Positions 16,056-25,979 of a stretch of DNA of 64,000 bases are shown one piece after another. Position numbers and translations under genes: made by a program. The notes under the pieces were generated by a model. The model was given only the letters and a program-made list of their open reading frames with translations, did no database searches and was not told where the DNA came from. Numbering within the stretch: the first letter of the stretch is position 1; each line of letters opens with the position of its first letter. This DNA is from Treponema primitia ZAS-1 (GTDB lineage: Bacteria; Spirochaetota; Spirochaetia; Treponematales; Breznakiellaceae): positions 1 through 64,000 of the forward strand of contig NZ_AEEA01000029.1 in the NCBI RefSeq assembly GCF_000297095.1. Direction: 5' to 3'.

Positions 16056-17894
16056 ATGATAAAACAAGCAGTGATTATGGCCGGTGGTTTAGGGACACGG
16101 CTTAAGGATAAAACAGCCGCAATGCCCAAGGGGTTCATCGAAATAGGCGGCATCGCTATGGTTGAGTGGTCGGTGCAAAAACTCTTTGCCGCAGGCATTG
16201 AGGAAGTGATCATCGGTACCGGCCATTGCAGCGAATGGTATGAACGCTTAGCCAAACAGTATCCCTGCATCACCCTCCTAAAAAATGATCGTTACGCCGC
16301 GACCGGCAGCATGGGTACCCTCGCTTGCTGTGTTCCAGCGGTAAAGGGTGACTTCCTCCTCCTGGAGTCGGATCTAATCTACGACTCCGCGGGGCTTGCG
16401 GTGTTGATCAATGAGACTCATCAAAACGTACTTCTGGCTTCGGGCCCTACCAATTCCGGTGATGAGGTATATTTGGAGGCGGACCAGAACGGAAACCTTA
16501 CGAAACATTCCAAGAACCGCGCCGTCATTGGAGAGCCGGCGGGTGAACTGGTAGGAATTACCCGGCTTACCAAGGATACCCTGGATAAAATGGCAGCATA
16601 CATGACGGCCCATCTTGGCGATGAACCAAAGATGGAATACGAAACCGCCATGGCTGCCGTATCCCAGTCTGCCGAGAGCAACAGAATCTATATCCGCAAA
16701 ATTGAGTATTACCTTTGGCGAGAGGTTGATGATGAAAACCACCTTGCCATGGCGGTAAATAGTATCTATCCCCGTATAAAGGAAGCGGAAAGCCTTCGTT
16801 CTGTGCGGCGGGAAGTTCTGTTAAATCCCGGCCCGGCCACCACCAGCGACAGTGTAAAATATGCCCAGGTCTGCGCCGATATCTGTCCCCGGGAACAGGA
16901 GTTTGGGGATGTGATGGAATGGATCTGCAGGGAACTTTCCCTAATGGCCGGTAAACCGGACCGCGTAGAGACCGTAATTTTTGGCGGTTCCGGAACCGCC
17001 GCCGACGAAGTGATGATTTCCTCCTGTGTTCCCGATACGGGGAAACTTCTTATTATTGATAATGGCGCCTACGGCAGCCGGTTTGCTAAAATAGCCGGAG
17101 TTTACAAACTCAACTTTGAAATTTTTAAGAGCAGCGGTTTTTTGCCCCTTGATACGGATGCGGTTAAGACAAAACTTCTGGAAGAAAAGTTTACCCATTT
17201 CGCCATTGTTTACCATGAAACTACAACAGGGCTTCTTAACCCTGTTCCAGAACTTTGTAAGTTCTGCCATGAACACAGCATCACTACCATTGTAGATGCC
17301 GTGAGCGCCTTCGCAGCTATACCCATAGATATGGACAGGGACAATATTGATTTTATGGCATCCACTTCAAATAAAAACATCCAAGGTATGGCCGGTGTAG
17401 CCTTTGTATTCTGCCGCAAGGAAGCCCTGGAGGCGACAAAAAACTATCCCATGCGAAATTATTATCTTAATCTCTGGGATCAGTATCAAAACTTCAAGAA
17501 AACTAAACAGACCCGGTTTACCCCGCCAGTTCAGGCCCTCTATGCACTCCGTCAGGCTATCATTGAAACTAAGCTGGAAACCATAGAAGGGCGTTACGCC
17601 CGTTATTCCGCCTGCTGGGACCATCTGGTGCGGGGTGTAAAAAAGCTGGACCTCAAGATGCTCGTTGCTGAGGAAGCTCAATCAAAGCTAATCACCGCCA
17701 TCATCGATCCCCCCTCCCCCGCCTATAGTTTCGAGACCCTCCACGATCTTTCCCGCAGTTATGGCTTTACCATTTATCCCGGGAAGTTATCGGACGCCAA
17801 TACTTTCCGCATTGCCAATATCGGCGATATTAAGCCGGAAGAGATGGCCCGGTTTGTTACGGTTCTTGAAGAATATATTGGGACATTAGGATAA
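16056..17894 (+). CDS. pntC: Bifunctional AEP cytidylyltransferase (PntC) / 2-aminoethylphosphonate transaminase
   Basis: 612 residues. Residues about 1-245 form a nucleotidyltransferase domain (MAGGLGTRLKDKTAAMPKGF; YYLWREVDDENHL) matching PntC, which makes CMP-2-aminoethylphosphonate from CTP and AEP. Residues about 250-612 are AEP transaminase (LLNPGPATTSDSVK; ICPREQEF; PLP Lys in STSNKNIQGMAG), which makes AEP from phosphonoacetaldehyde. The same fusion is known in T. denticola, where PntC was characterised. With PepM and Ppd this completes PEP to CMP-AEP, the activated form for transfer onto glycans or lipids. It is the last GC-balanced gene before the AT-rich block. Confidence 0.94.
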   Translation: MIKQAVIMAGGLGTRLKDKTAAMPKGFIEIGGIAMVEWSVQKLFAAGIEEVIIGTGHCSEWYERLAKQYPCITLLKNDRYAATGSMGTLACCVPAVKGDFLLLESDLIYDSAGLAVLINETHQNVLLASGPTNSGDEVYLEADQNGNLTKHSKNRAVIGEPAGELVGITRLTKDTLDKMAAYMTAHLGDEPKMEYETAMAAVSQSAESNRIYIRKIEYYLWREVDDENHLAMAVNSIYPRIKEAESLRSVRREVLLNPGPATTSDSVKYAQVCADICPREQEFGDVMEWICRELSLMAGKPDRVETVIFGGSGTAADEVMISSCVPDTGKLLIIDNGAYGSRFAKIAGVYKLNFEIFKSSGFLPLDTDAVKTKLLEEKFTHFAIVYHETTTGLLNPVPELCKFCHEHSITTIVDAVSAFAAIPIDMDRDNIDFMASTSNKNIQGMAGVAFVFCRKEALEATKNYPMRNYYLNLWDQYQNFKKTKQTRFTPPVQALYALRQAIIETKLETIEGRYARYSACWDHLVRGVKKLDLKMLVAEEAQSKLITAIIDPPSPAYSFETLHDLSRSYGFTIYPGKLSDANTFRIANIGDIKPEEMARFVTVLEEYIGTLG

Positions 17895-17900
17895 ATTGTA

Positions 17901-19691
17901 ATGAAATTTGGATTAATCCTTTCGTTTTTCAACAAACGTGAAAAAAATCAGCTGATATTAGTTCTTTTTGCTATGCTCATCATGGGTTTCATCGAATTAA
18001 TTGGGGTTGGTTCAATCGGACCTTTTATTTCTGTAATATCAAATCCGGGGATAATACATTCAAATATTTATTTAAATAAGATTTATGAAATTTTTAACTT
18101 TTCCTCCGATACCGATTTTATCATTGCCTCCGGTGTTGTAGTTATTATTATCTTAGCGCTTAGTAATTTATTCCTTTCATGCATTAATTTTTTGATTTAT
18201 TTCTATTCTGCTAAAAGACGGCATTCAATTGCCATGCGGCTTTTTGAAAAATATTTGCGGCAACCCTATTTATTCTATTTAAATATAAACACATCTGATT
18301 TATCAAAAAACATTCTCAATGAAGTTGGAACGTTTGTTAATTACATACTCATTGCGTTTCTACAAATTATTTCCAATTCTATAATTTCCCTGGCTATAAT
18401 TATTCTACTAGTAATAGTTAATCCGGTTTTGGCATTATTGGTTAGTTTAACGCTTGGATCTTTATATATTATAATTTATTCAATCGTAAGAAAATATTTA
18501 GCAAAAAAAGGAAAAGAGCGGACGTTACAGCACAGTTTAAAGTATAAATATATAAGTGAGACCTTTGGAGGAATTAAGGATATAAAAATTCTTGGTAAAG
18601 AAAAAGTATTTCTAAAATTTTTTGAAGGACCTTCAAGAAAATTTGCAATGAATGATGCCACAAGTGATGTTGTTAATGATCTTCCAAAATACCTGCTTGA
18701 AACAATTGCTATGGGTGGAATTGTTGCTGTAATTATTATGATGATAAATTCCGGATTAAGAATTGACGTATTTCTTCCTGTATTAACCGTATATGCCTTT
18801 GGCGCATATCGACTTTTGCCATCACTACAAAAGATATTTAGGGCTATTGCCAGTATTAAATATTACTTTCCAATAACCGAAATACTCCATAAGGATCTTA
18901 CCGAACTTCCTGCAGGCAATGATTTAGCAGATGGCATTTCAAAAATGAATATATCTAAGTATATAAAACTTGAGGACATATCCTTTTCGTATCCTAATAC
19001 ACAAAAAGATATAATTAAAAAACAAAATATAACTATTGAATCCAATACTTCTATTGCCTTAGTCGGTTCCACAGGTTGTGGAAAAACAACCTTGGTCGAT
19101 ATTATTTTAGGATTATTAGAACCCCAAGAAGGCAAGCTTTATATTGATAATACAGAGATTGTCGATTCTAATAGAAAGAATTGGCAAATGAATTTAGGCT
19201 ATGTTCCCCAGTCAATATACTTAACCGATGATACTATTCGTAATAATATTGCCTTTGGTATTGCCTTTGAAAAAATAAATGAGGATGCGGTAATTAAAGC
19301 TGCCCAATTATCCAATATTCATGAATTTATCGCTAACGAGCTGCCAGATGGATATAATACTGTTATCGGTGAACGTGGTATACGGCTATCCGGTGGACAG
19401 CGTCAACGTATCGGTATTGCCCGGGCTGTTTATCATGACCCTTCGGTGATTATTCTGGACGAAGCCACAAGTGCACTGGATAGTGTAACAGAAAATGCAA
19501 TTATGGATGCCATTAAGAATTTAAGCCACAAAAAAACCATTATCATGATTGCCCATCGCATTACTACAGTAAAAAATTGTGATGTGATATATTTCATGGA
19601 AAAGGGCATAATCGTGGATCATGGAAGTTATAATGAATTATATCAAAGAAACAGCAGCTTTAGGAAAATGGCGGATGGAGGATCTAAGTGA
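17901..19691 (+). CDS. ABC exporter (PglK/MsbA-type lipid-linked glycan flippase)
   Basis: 596-residue half-transporter. An N-terminal membrane domain with about six helices (1-320) is followed by a nucleotide-binding domain (Walker A GSTGCGKTT, Q-loop YVPQS, signature LSGGQRQRIGIARAV, Walker B VIILDEATSALD, H-loop AHR). Architecture and the phrase FIELIGVGSIGPFISVI near the N-terminus fit PglK-like flippases of lipid-linked oligosaccharides; an ABC exporter of another lipid cannot be excluded. Its coding strand is markedly AT-rich, starting exactly here. The next gene overlaps its stop (GTGA). Confidence 0.88.
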   Translation: MKFGLILSFFNKREKNQLILVLFAMLIMGFIELIGVGSIGPFISVISNPGIIHSNIYLNKIYEIFNFSSDTDFIIASGVVVIIILALSNLFLSCINFLIYFYSAKRRHSIAMRLFEKYLRQPYLFYLNINTSDLSKNILNEVGTFVNYILIAFLQIISNSIISLAIIILLVIVNPVLALLVSLTLGSLYIIIYSIVRKYLAKKGKERTLQHSLKYKYISETFGGIKDIKILGKEKVFLKFFEGPSRKFAMNDATSDVVNDLPKYLLETIAMGGIVAVIIMMINSGLRIDVFLPVLTVYAFGAYRLLPSLQKIFRAIASIKYYFPITEILHKDLTELPAGNDLADGISKMNISKYIKLEDISFSYPNTQKDIIKKQNITIESNTSIALVGSTGCGKTTLVDIILGLLEPQEGKLYIDNTEIVDSNRKNWQMNLGYVPQSIYLTDDTIRNNIAFGIAFEKINEDAVIKAAQLSNIHEFIANELPDGYNTVIGERGIRLSGGQRQRIGIARAVYHDPSVIILDEATSALDSVTENAIMDAIKNLSHKKTIIMIAHRITTVKNCDVIYFMEKGIIVDHGSYNELYQRNSSFRKMADGGSK

Positions 19692-21295
19692 TAAATAATA
19701 AAAAGAAATGTGTGTTTTTTGCAAGTTTATTTATTACTATTTATAGCGCTTATATGCCAGCACAGGAAATTTTACTTTCCGATAACGAAAAATATTATGA
19801 TTTCCTTGCCTTACAGGGTTTAACGGAACGGTCCTATCTTAATTATCGAACCTTATCAGATTCGGTATGGGAAATCAACGAAGACGCCTTACACCCCTGG
19901 CAGGGTTTAAATCTCGGTAAACAGCATGAAATATTTAAAAACACCTATATGCGCATATATGGCCCGGAAATTTTTACCTCCTACAACACAACTAATCCCT
20001 ATGGACAAAATGACAGTACCCTTTGGCAGGGAAAGGGGTTCAATACTAGTTTAAGTGCCGGTGGTCGGTTTGAGTTGTATGGGTTAGAGTTAACCCTCAA
20101 ACCTGAATTTGCGTTTTCGCAAAATCAACCATTTGATTTAGTTCCCTCCGCATATTCTGATGGCGAAGCCGCCAAATACGGTTATTATGGTTTAACCTCA
20201 ATTGATGCGCCACAACGTTTTGGCGACGATCCTTATTATGAATTTAGTTTCGGGGATTCTGAAATCAGGTATTCATGGAAAACTTTAACCATAGGTTTTG
20301 GTACCCAAAATATTTGGCTTGGCCCGGCGATAATTAACCCTATTATTTTATCTAATAATGCTCCGCCCTGGCCAAAACTTGATATTGGCCTTAGAAAGCA
20401 GCCTATAACGATTCCAAAATTAAATTGGTACATAGGAGATATAGAAGCCCGCACATGGTGGGGATACCTCTCCGAGTCGGATTTTTTTGACTCAAACTCC
20501 TCTAATGATCACAATCTAATAACAGGTCTTTCATTAGCCTACGCGCCGCCTTCTTTCTTAAAAGGCTTTACCATAGGCGTTAACCGGATCATGCTTTCCA
20601 AGTGGGACGATTTTGACACTACCGGAATCTTTACGCTATTAGTACCTTTTATGCAAACATCCGCAGGAGAAGATGAGCGGGATCAAAGGGCTTCCCTTGT
20701 TTTAGATTATATATTTCCAACTGTTGGTTTTGAAGTTTATTTTGAATGGGCAAGAAATGACTTTGGCACAAATTCACGGTTAATCAGAAATCCCTACCAT
20801 ACCGAAGCATATACTGTTGGCGCTCGAAAGAATTTTATCTTTAATGCTGCGCTGCAGGGAGAATTGCTGCTGGAAATCACAGATATTGAATCATCCAGAG
20901 AATATGAATTCATGGGAGGGGGAACTACATTTTATGCACACCACATAATCAAACAGGGTCATACAAACAGAGGTCAGTGGTTAGGAAGTGGTTTGGGAAC
21001 TGGCGGCAAAAGCCAGTATTTTGGATTTACCTTATTTTATGAAAAAGGATATTCAACCCTATCTATTCAACGACAAAACATTGACAATGACTATGTATGG
21101 TTTATTAAGAAAAACGGAGATTATCTAAAGGCCTACTTATCAGGTGCTTTATCTAATTATACTAATATTTATAAAAATTTATGGACCTATTCTAGTTTTA
21201 TTTATTCACATATATACAGTCCAACCTACGATCCTGATACAGATTTTATCAGTTATAATGTTCATCTTTCATTGGGTGTTACAATAAAGATTTAA
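19688..21295 (+). CDS. Wzi-like capsule assembly outer-membrane barrel
   Basis: 535 residues. A signal peptide (about 1-25, ending YMPAQE) is followed by a large beta-barrel with many aromatic alternating strands. Segments such as EFSFGDSEIRYSWKTLTIGFG, IWLGPAIINPII and WWGYLSESDFFD fit the Wzi/capsule-assembly family, which anchors surface polysaccharide at the outer membrane. The start is GTG at 19688 overlapping the transporter stop, with GGAGGA about 9 nt upstream. Context next to a flippase and O-acetylation genes supports a surface-glycan role. Family assignment is by resemblance and is not certain. Confidence 0.72.
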   Translation: MINNKKKCVFFASLFITIYSAYMPAQEILLSDNEKYYDFLALQGLTERSYLNYRTLSDSVWEINEDALHPWQGLNLGKQHEIFKNTYMRIYGPEIFTSYNTTNPYGQNDSTLWQGKGFNTSLSAGGRFELYGLELTLKPEFAFSQNQPFDLVPSAYSDGEAAKYGYYGLTSIDAPQRFGDDPYYEFSFGDSEIRYSWKTLTIGFGTQNIWLGPAIINPIILSNNAPPWPKLDIGLRKQPITIPKLNWYIGDIEARTWWGYLSESDFFDSNSSNDHNLITGLSLAYAPPSFLKGFTIGVNRIMLSKWDDFDTTGIFTLLVPFMQTSAGEDERDQRASLVLDYIFPTVGFEVYFEWARNDFGTNSRLIRNPYHTEAYTVGARKNFIFNAALQGELLLEITDIESSREYEFMGGGTTFYAHHIIKQGHTNRGQWLGSGLGTGGKSQYFGFTLFYEKGYSTLSIQRQNIDNDYVWFIKKNGDYLKAYLSGALSNYTNIYKNLWTYSSFIYSHIYSPTYDPDTDFISYNVHLSLGVTIKI

Positions 21296-21298
21296 TCT

Positions 21299-22696
21299 AT
21301 GCTATTTTCTTCAACTGTTTTTTTATTACTATTTCTTCCTATTACTCTTATTTGTTATTACAATCCAATATGGAAAAGTAGAAAGTTTAAAAATTCCTTT
21401 TTGCTTGTTGCGAGTTTGCTTTTTTACGCATGGGGCGAACCATTATTTGTTTTTATTATGATCATATCCATAGCTATTAATTGGATTTTAGTTATTATAA
21501 TGGATAGGCAAGAGAACCTTAATAAACGTAAAACTTTTATGTTATTTGCGCTTATTGTTAATATAAGCATTCTCTTTATATTTAAATATTTGTCATTTGT
21601 TACAAAAAATATCGGATTCCTTCTAAGAAATGATAAAATTTTAATCAATATTACCTTGCCCATAGGGATATCTTTTTTTACTTTCCAGATGATTTCTTAT
21701 GTATTAGACGTTTATTATCGAAAAGCAACGGTACAAAAAGACATTATTAATACAACCTTATATATTTCAATGTTTCCGCAACTTATTGCTGGACCTATTG
21801 TACGTTATGAAACTGTCGCTGAAGAGATCAATAATCGCATTGAGAAACCGGAAGAGTTTACCGATGGTATGGCACGGTTTATAATAGGTCTAGGCAAGAA
21901 AATGCTTATTGCTAATTATGCCGGGTTTATAGCCGATAAAATATTTTTATTGAATGGAAATTTATCGGTTGCATCCGCTTGGCTTGGGGCAATTTCATAT
22001 ACCCTACAAATCTATTTTGATTTTTCAGCATATTCTGATATGGCAATCGGTCTAGGAATGATGTTTGGGTTTCATTTTCATGAAAATTTTAATTACCCGT
22101 ATGTAGCAAATTCAATTACCGATTTCTGGAGAAGATGGCATATATCTTTGAGTACCTGGTTTCGTGATTATGTGTATATTCCTTTGGGAGGAAACCGGGT
22201 ATCAAAAAAACGGCTTGTATTTAACCTTTTTATTGTATGGCTATTAACAGGAATATGGCATGGAGCCAATTGGACATTTATTGCCTGGGGTTTGTTTTAT
22301 TTTCTATTACTTATAACAGAGCGATTTGTAGGGTTTGAAAAACATATAGGATTTTTTTCCCATATATATACCTTATTTTTCGTGATTATAGGCTGGGTGT
22401 TATTTCGTTCAGAAAGTATAAGCCTGGCCAGACAATATTTAAGTGCGATGTTTTGGTTTGGTTCGATCGGATTAACCGATGAAATATTTTTTTTATATTT
22501 TAAATTTGGAAAAGTAATTTTATTAATCGGAATATTATTATCGACACCGATTGCTTCTCTATTAAAGAAAAAGTTTTTAAAAAATGCGAATATATATAAA
22601 TGTGTATCCTCAGTAGGTTTAATTTTCGTATTCATTCTTTCTCTTTTAATATGCATTAAATCGACATACAATCCTTTTATTTATTTTAATTTTTAA
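21299..22696 (+). CDS. MBOAT-family O-acyltransferase (AlgI-like)
   Basis: 465-residue polytopic membrane protein. It opens with LFSSTVFLLLFLPITLICYY, typical of AlgI/DltB-like MBOATs, continues with FYAWGEP, GISFFTFQMISYVLD and FPQLIAGPIVRY, and has the active-site His in LLTGIWHGANWTFI. These proteins pass acetyl groups across the inner membrane to a periplasmic acetyltransferase. The next gene, overlapping by one base (TAATG), encodes an AlgX/AlgJ-type SGNH partner. The pair therefore probably O-acetylates the surface glycan. Confidence 0.9.
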   Translation: MLFSSTVFLLLFLPITLICYYNPIWKSRKFKNSFLLVASLLFYAWGEPLFVFIMIISIAINWILVIIMDRQENLNKRKTFMLFALIVNISILFIFKYLSFVTKNIGFLLRNDKILINITLPIGISFFTFQMISYVLDVYYRKATVQKDIINTTLYISMFPQLIAGPIVRYETVAEEINNRIEKPEEFTDGMARFIIGLGKKMLIANYAGFIADKIFLLNGNLSVASAWLGAISYTLQIYFDFSAYSDMAIGLGMMFGFHFHENFNYPYVANSITDFWRRWHISLSTWFRDYVYIPLGGNRVSKKRLVFNLFIVWLLTGIWHGANWTFIAWGLFYFLLLITERFVGFEKHIGFFSHIYTLFFVIIGWVLFRSESISLARQYLSAMFWFGSIGLTDEIFFLYFKFGKVILLIGILLSTPIASLLKKKFLKNANIYKCVSSVGLIFVFILSLLICIKSTYNPFIYFNF

Positions 22697-24003
22697 TGAA
22701 ACGAATAATCGTAAGAATATGCATCTTCATCATAATATTTTTCATGTCTACAATATTATTACGTTTTGGTACTAATATATTTCTTTTAAAAATGTTTCAT
22801 ATTGATAATGCCTTTACACATATGGTGTTTTTTGATCGATCAGATGTTTTTGCTGAAGTATTTTCAAATAAAAATGAAAATATAAAATGGGCTGAATTAT
22901 ATCCATTTGAAAATACCTTTAATAAAGTTTCAAAAATAAGTATTCCTGATAAAGTGAAAAATAATATTAATAATATTGAAGAAAATATTGTAGAGTACAC
23001 AAATAATCTTTTAATTTATCATGAAAAGATGGCAGAATATGCTGCCCAATATGAGAAATTTCTTGGCTGGCCTTTGCATGAAACAATATTTGATTTAGGT
23101 GATGGATGGCTCTCTGAGAGTGTAGATGAAATCAAAAATATTTCCCCTCATGCAGTGGAGTTAAGTAATTTTAATCAATTCCTGAATGGTCTGAATATTG
23201 ATTTTTTGTATGTACAAATCCCTTCCAAAATCAGCAAAAAAGATAATATAAACACAGATTTCTCAAATAAAAATGCAGATAATCTGTTGTATGCATTATC
23301 TCAAGAAAATGTTCCTATTCTTGACTTGCGAGAATATATACTCAAGCAAAATTTAGACCATCACAATTTGTTTTACAAGACAGATCCCCATTGGAAGGCA
23401 AAAACTGCCCTCTGGGTTACTGGTATACTTAGTGAATATTTAAATCTAAATAATGATTTTGAAATCGGCTATAATATCTATGACCCTGATAATTTTACCT
23501 ATGATATTTATAATGATTGGTTTTTGGGATCATACGGACGAAAAGTTACTTTGGCAAGAGCTGCCCCAGAAGACATTACTTTAATTTACCCGATTTTTAA
23601 TACGGATTTTATATTTAAAATTCCATCGCGAAATATTAATAAACAGGGGTCATTTGACATATTTTATGATTATGATCGTATTAAAAATCTTGATTATTAT
23701 AATTCTGATCCCTATGGTGCATTTTGTTATGAACGTAACCCAATTGTTACTATAACCAATAATTTAGTGAATATTGATAAAAAAATATTATTTCTTGTAG
23801 AATCCTTTGGGCGGTACATTCCTCCTTTTTTATCGCTTTCTATAAAAAATGTTGATTTTGTTGACTTGAGAAGTTTTGACGGGAGCATAAAAACTTATAT
23901 TGAGAAAAATATGCCGGATATGGTAATTATTATGTATAACCCCAATGTTATTGAAGAAATCAATTCATATAATCCTTCTAACAATTTATTTGATTTTGAA
24001 TAA
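22696..24003 (+). CDS. AlgX/AlgJ-like SGNH acetyltransferase (DHHW-type)
   Basis: 435 residues with one N-terminal membrane anchor (about 5-30), so the catalytic part is periplasmic. The DHHW-family signature appears as DHHNLFYKTDPHWKAKTAL (about 222-240), and a serine in LFLVESFGRY (about 365) is the likely nucleophile position of the SGNH fold (normally GDSF; here ESF). The protein would transfer acetyl groups handed over by the upstream MBOAT to sugars of the exported glycan. Very AT-rich coding sequence. Confidence 0.8.
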   Translation: MKRIIVRICIFIIIFFMSTILLRFGTNIFLLKMFHIDNAFTHMVFFDRSDVFAEVFSNKNENIKWAELYPFENTFNKVSKISIPDKVKNNINNIEENIVEYTNNLLIYHEKMAEYAAQYEKFLGWPLHETIFDLGDGWLSESVDEIKNISPHAVELSNFNQFLNGLNIDFLYVQIPSKISKKDNINTDFSNKNADNLLYALSQENVPILDLREYILKQNLDHHNLFYKTDPHWKAKTALWVTGILSEYLNLNNDFEIGYNIYDPDNFTYDIYNDWFLGSYGRKVTLARAAPEDITLIYPIFNTDFIFKIPSRNINKQGSFDIFYDYDRIKNLDYYNSDPYGAFCYERNPIVTITNNLVNIDKKILFLVESFGRYIPPFLSLSIKNVDFVDLRSFDGSIKTYIEKNMPDMVIIMYNPNVIEEINSYNPSNNLFDFE

Positions 24004-24020
24004 GAAAAAAGGTAATATTT

Positions 24021-25022
24021 ATGCCTATAATTTCAATAATTATTCCCATTTATAAAGCTGAGAAATATCTCCAAAAATGTGTTGACAGTATTTTGTCGCA
24101 GACATTTACTGATTTTGAATGTATCCTTGTCGATGACGGATCCCCAGATAAATCCTCTGATATATGTGATGAATATGCCGTTAGAGATAGCAGGATATTT
24201 GTTATTCATCAAAAGAATAGCGGTAGATCTTCTGCGAGAAATGCAGGGTTGAATATAGCAAAGGGGGAATGGATTGGTTTTATTGATGCGGATGATTGGT
24301 GCGAACTTGAAATGTTTCAATTCTTATATGAGAATGCAAAAAAATATTCCGCAGATATTTCTGCATGTTGCCGAAAAAGAGTAACATCTGATGATGACAT
24401 TGGGGTAATATCTGAGAGAAGAAAGGTTGAAACTCTTTATGATGGCCAAAATGCAATTTATGCAATGTTAAAGCAGGATATTTCCAGAGTTGTTACTGAT
24501 AAGATATTTAGTTCGTATTTTTTCAAGGAATGTAATATTCAGTTTGATGATAAAATTAAAAAGGGGCAGGATCTATTACTATATTATGAAGTTCTAAGAT
24601 ATGCCAAAAAAATAATTTATTCGCCACATGCATATTATAATTATTTCATTAATAATCCTGATTCAGTTACTAACCAAAAAGGTTTAACAGAAGATGTAAA
24701 AACTGCGTTTTTAGTCTATGAAAAAATGCTAAAGATCGAAACTAATAAAAAAATTAGAAAGATAATAATAACCAGAAAAGTCAATGATGCTAGTGAATTA
24801 ATTCTGTATTATATTTCAGTAAATGATTATATTAACAAATCATGTAAAACATTAACAAGATTTGTAAAAGACAATGTGATGCATATTTTATTTGATTTCT
24901 CTTATCCAATAAGAAATAAAATATTAGTTTTGTTATCTTTGAATCCAAAATTATGTTATCTTTTAAGAAACAATTATAAATTTATTAAGCAAAGTCTAAA
25001 AGCACTTCTTAAACACGGATAA
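24021..25022 (+). CDS. Family 2 glycosyltransferase
   Basis: 333 residues with a GT-A fold: ISIIIPIYKAEKYLQKCVDSILSQT at the N-terminus, VDDGSPDKS, NSGRSSARNAGL and the DxD-type metal motif IDADDWCELE. The C-terminal part (about 220-333) is helical and lacks transmembrane segments. It is an inverting transferase that adds one sugar of the repeat unit; donor and acceptor cannot be read from sequence. Shine-Dalgarno AAAAGG lies 9 nt before the ATG. Confidence 0.9.
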   Translation: MPIISIIIPIYKAEKYLQKCVDSILSQTFTDFECILVDDGSPDKSSDICDEYAVRDSRIFVIHQKNSGRSSARNAGLNIAKGEWIGFIDADDWCELEMFQFLYENAKKYSADISACCRKRVTSDDDIGVISERRKVETLYDGQNAIYAMLKQDISRVVTDKIFSSYFFKECNIQFDDKIKKGQDLLLYYEVLRYAKKIIYSPHAYYNYFINNPDSVTNQKGLTEDVKTAFLVYEKMLKIETNKKIRKIIITRKVNDASELILYYISVNDYINKSCKTLTRFVKDNVMHILFDFSYPIRNKILVLLSLNPKLCYLLRNNYKFIKQSLKALLKHG

Positions 25023-25031
25023 TAACTATTT

Positions 25032-25979
25032 ATGAAAAAAATAATTCATAGGATATTTTTCAATTTTGATAATGGTCCCGATCCATTTTTGTCATATCTT
25101 GAAACATGGAAAAAACAGCTGCCTGATTTTGAGATAATGTTTTGGGATAAAAATAATTTGCCCCTTGATTTAAATGCATATACTTCATATATGACCAAAA
25201 CAAAAAACCATGCTTATTTAAGTGATTATTTTCGATGCTGGTTATTAGAGAAATATGGCGGAGTATATCTTGATGCGGATATTGAAATATTAGATGGTAA
25301 TGTTTTTCGAAATATTTATGAAGAAGCTCAGAAAACAGAAGAGTATACCCTTTTTATTGGCATTGAAAGTGAGCGGGATGGAGACTTGACTGCCCATTCA
25401 ATGGGTGTAAAATGCGGGACAACACATGAAGTTCTCTCATTTTTAATGAATTTGTATGAAACAGCTTTCTCAACTCCCCTGCGATACGTTATAAAGAAAT
25501 TTCCCATTCCTGATCTGGTAAATCTTTATTTACGTAGCCTTGAAGAAACAGATAATTGTTCTCTTAGTATCGAAGGTCACTTTCGCGGAAAACAAAACCC
25601 AATGATTATAAACAAAATTAAAATTTATCCCCAGGATTATTTTTCTCCTCTTTCGAATTATAATAATGAAATGATGGTATCTGTTTTTAGTACAAATACT
25701 TGCCTATGTCATCATTTTGCAGCTTCCTGGAGGGATGCGGATCAAAATAATATAAACGGAAAGCTATTTTCTGACTTACTAAAAGAAAATTATTATACTA
25801 TCCCTCCTGATATATTTCCTCGAATAAAAGAAAGATATGGTGAATTGAAAATTTTTCCCAGAAGACCATTATGGGCTTTAAGTGAGAATGAGGTATTACA
25901 ATTTGAAAGAATCACTAATAAAATTATTCCCTATGGTGGGATAGTATACAAATTATTAAGAAAATTAAGAAAGCACTAA
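25032..25979 (+). CDS. GT32-type glycosyltransferase (DXD sugar-binding region)
   Basis: 315 residues. It has the GT32/OCH1-like N-terminus IIHRIFFNFDNGPDP and FWDKNNLPL, then AYLSDYFRCWLLEKYGGVYLDADIEIL with the DxD metal-binding motif at about 78-80. The C-terminus carries CHHFAASWRDAD, typical of capsular polysaccharide members of the family (HH...SW). It is a retaining transferase of the glycan pathway. It abuts the next gene with no gap. Confidence 0.88.
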   Translation: MKKIIHRIFFNFDNGPDPFLSYLETWKKQLPDFEIMFWDKNNLPLDLNAYTSYMTKTKNHAYLSDYFRCWLLEKYGGVYLDADIEILDGNVFRNIYEEAQKTEEYTLFIGIESERDGDLTAHSMGVKCGTTHEVLSFLMNLYETAFSTPLRYVIKKFPIPDLVNLYLRSLEETDNCSLSIEGHFRGKQNPMIINKIKIYPQDYFSPLSNYNNEMMVSVFSTNTCLCHHFAASWRDADQNNINGKLFSDLLKENYYTIPPDIFPRIKERYGELKIFPRRPLWALSENEVLQFERITNKIIPYGGIVYKLLRKLRKH

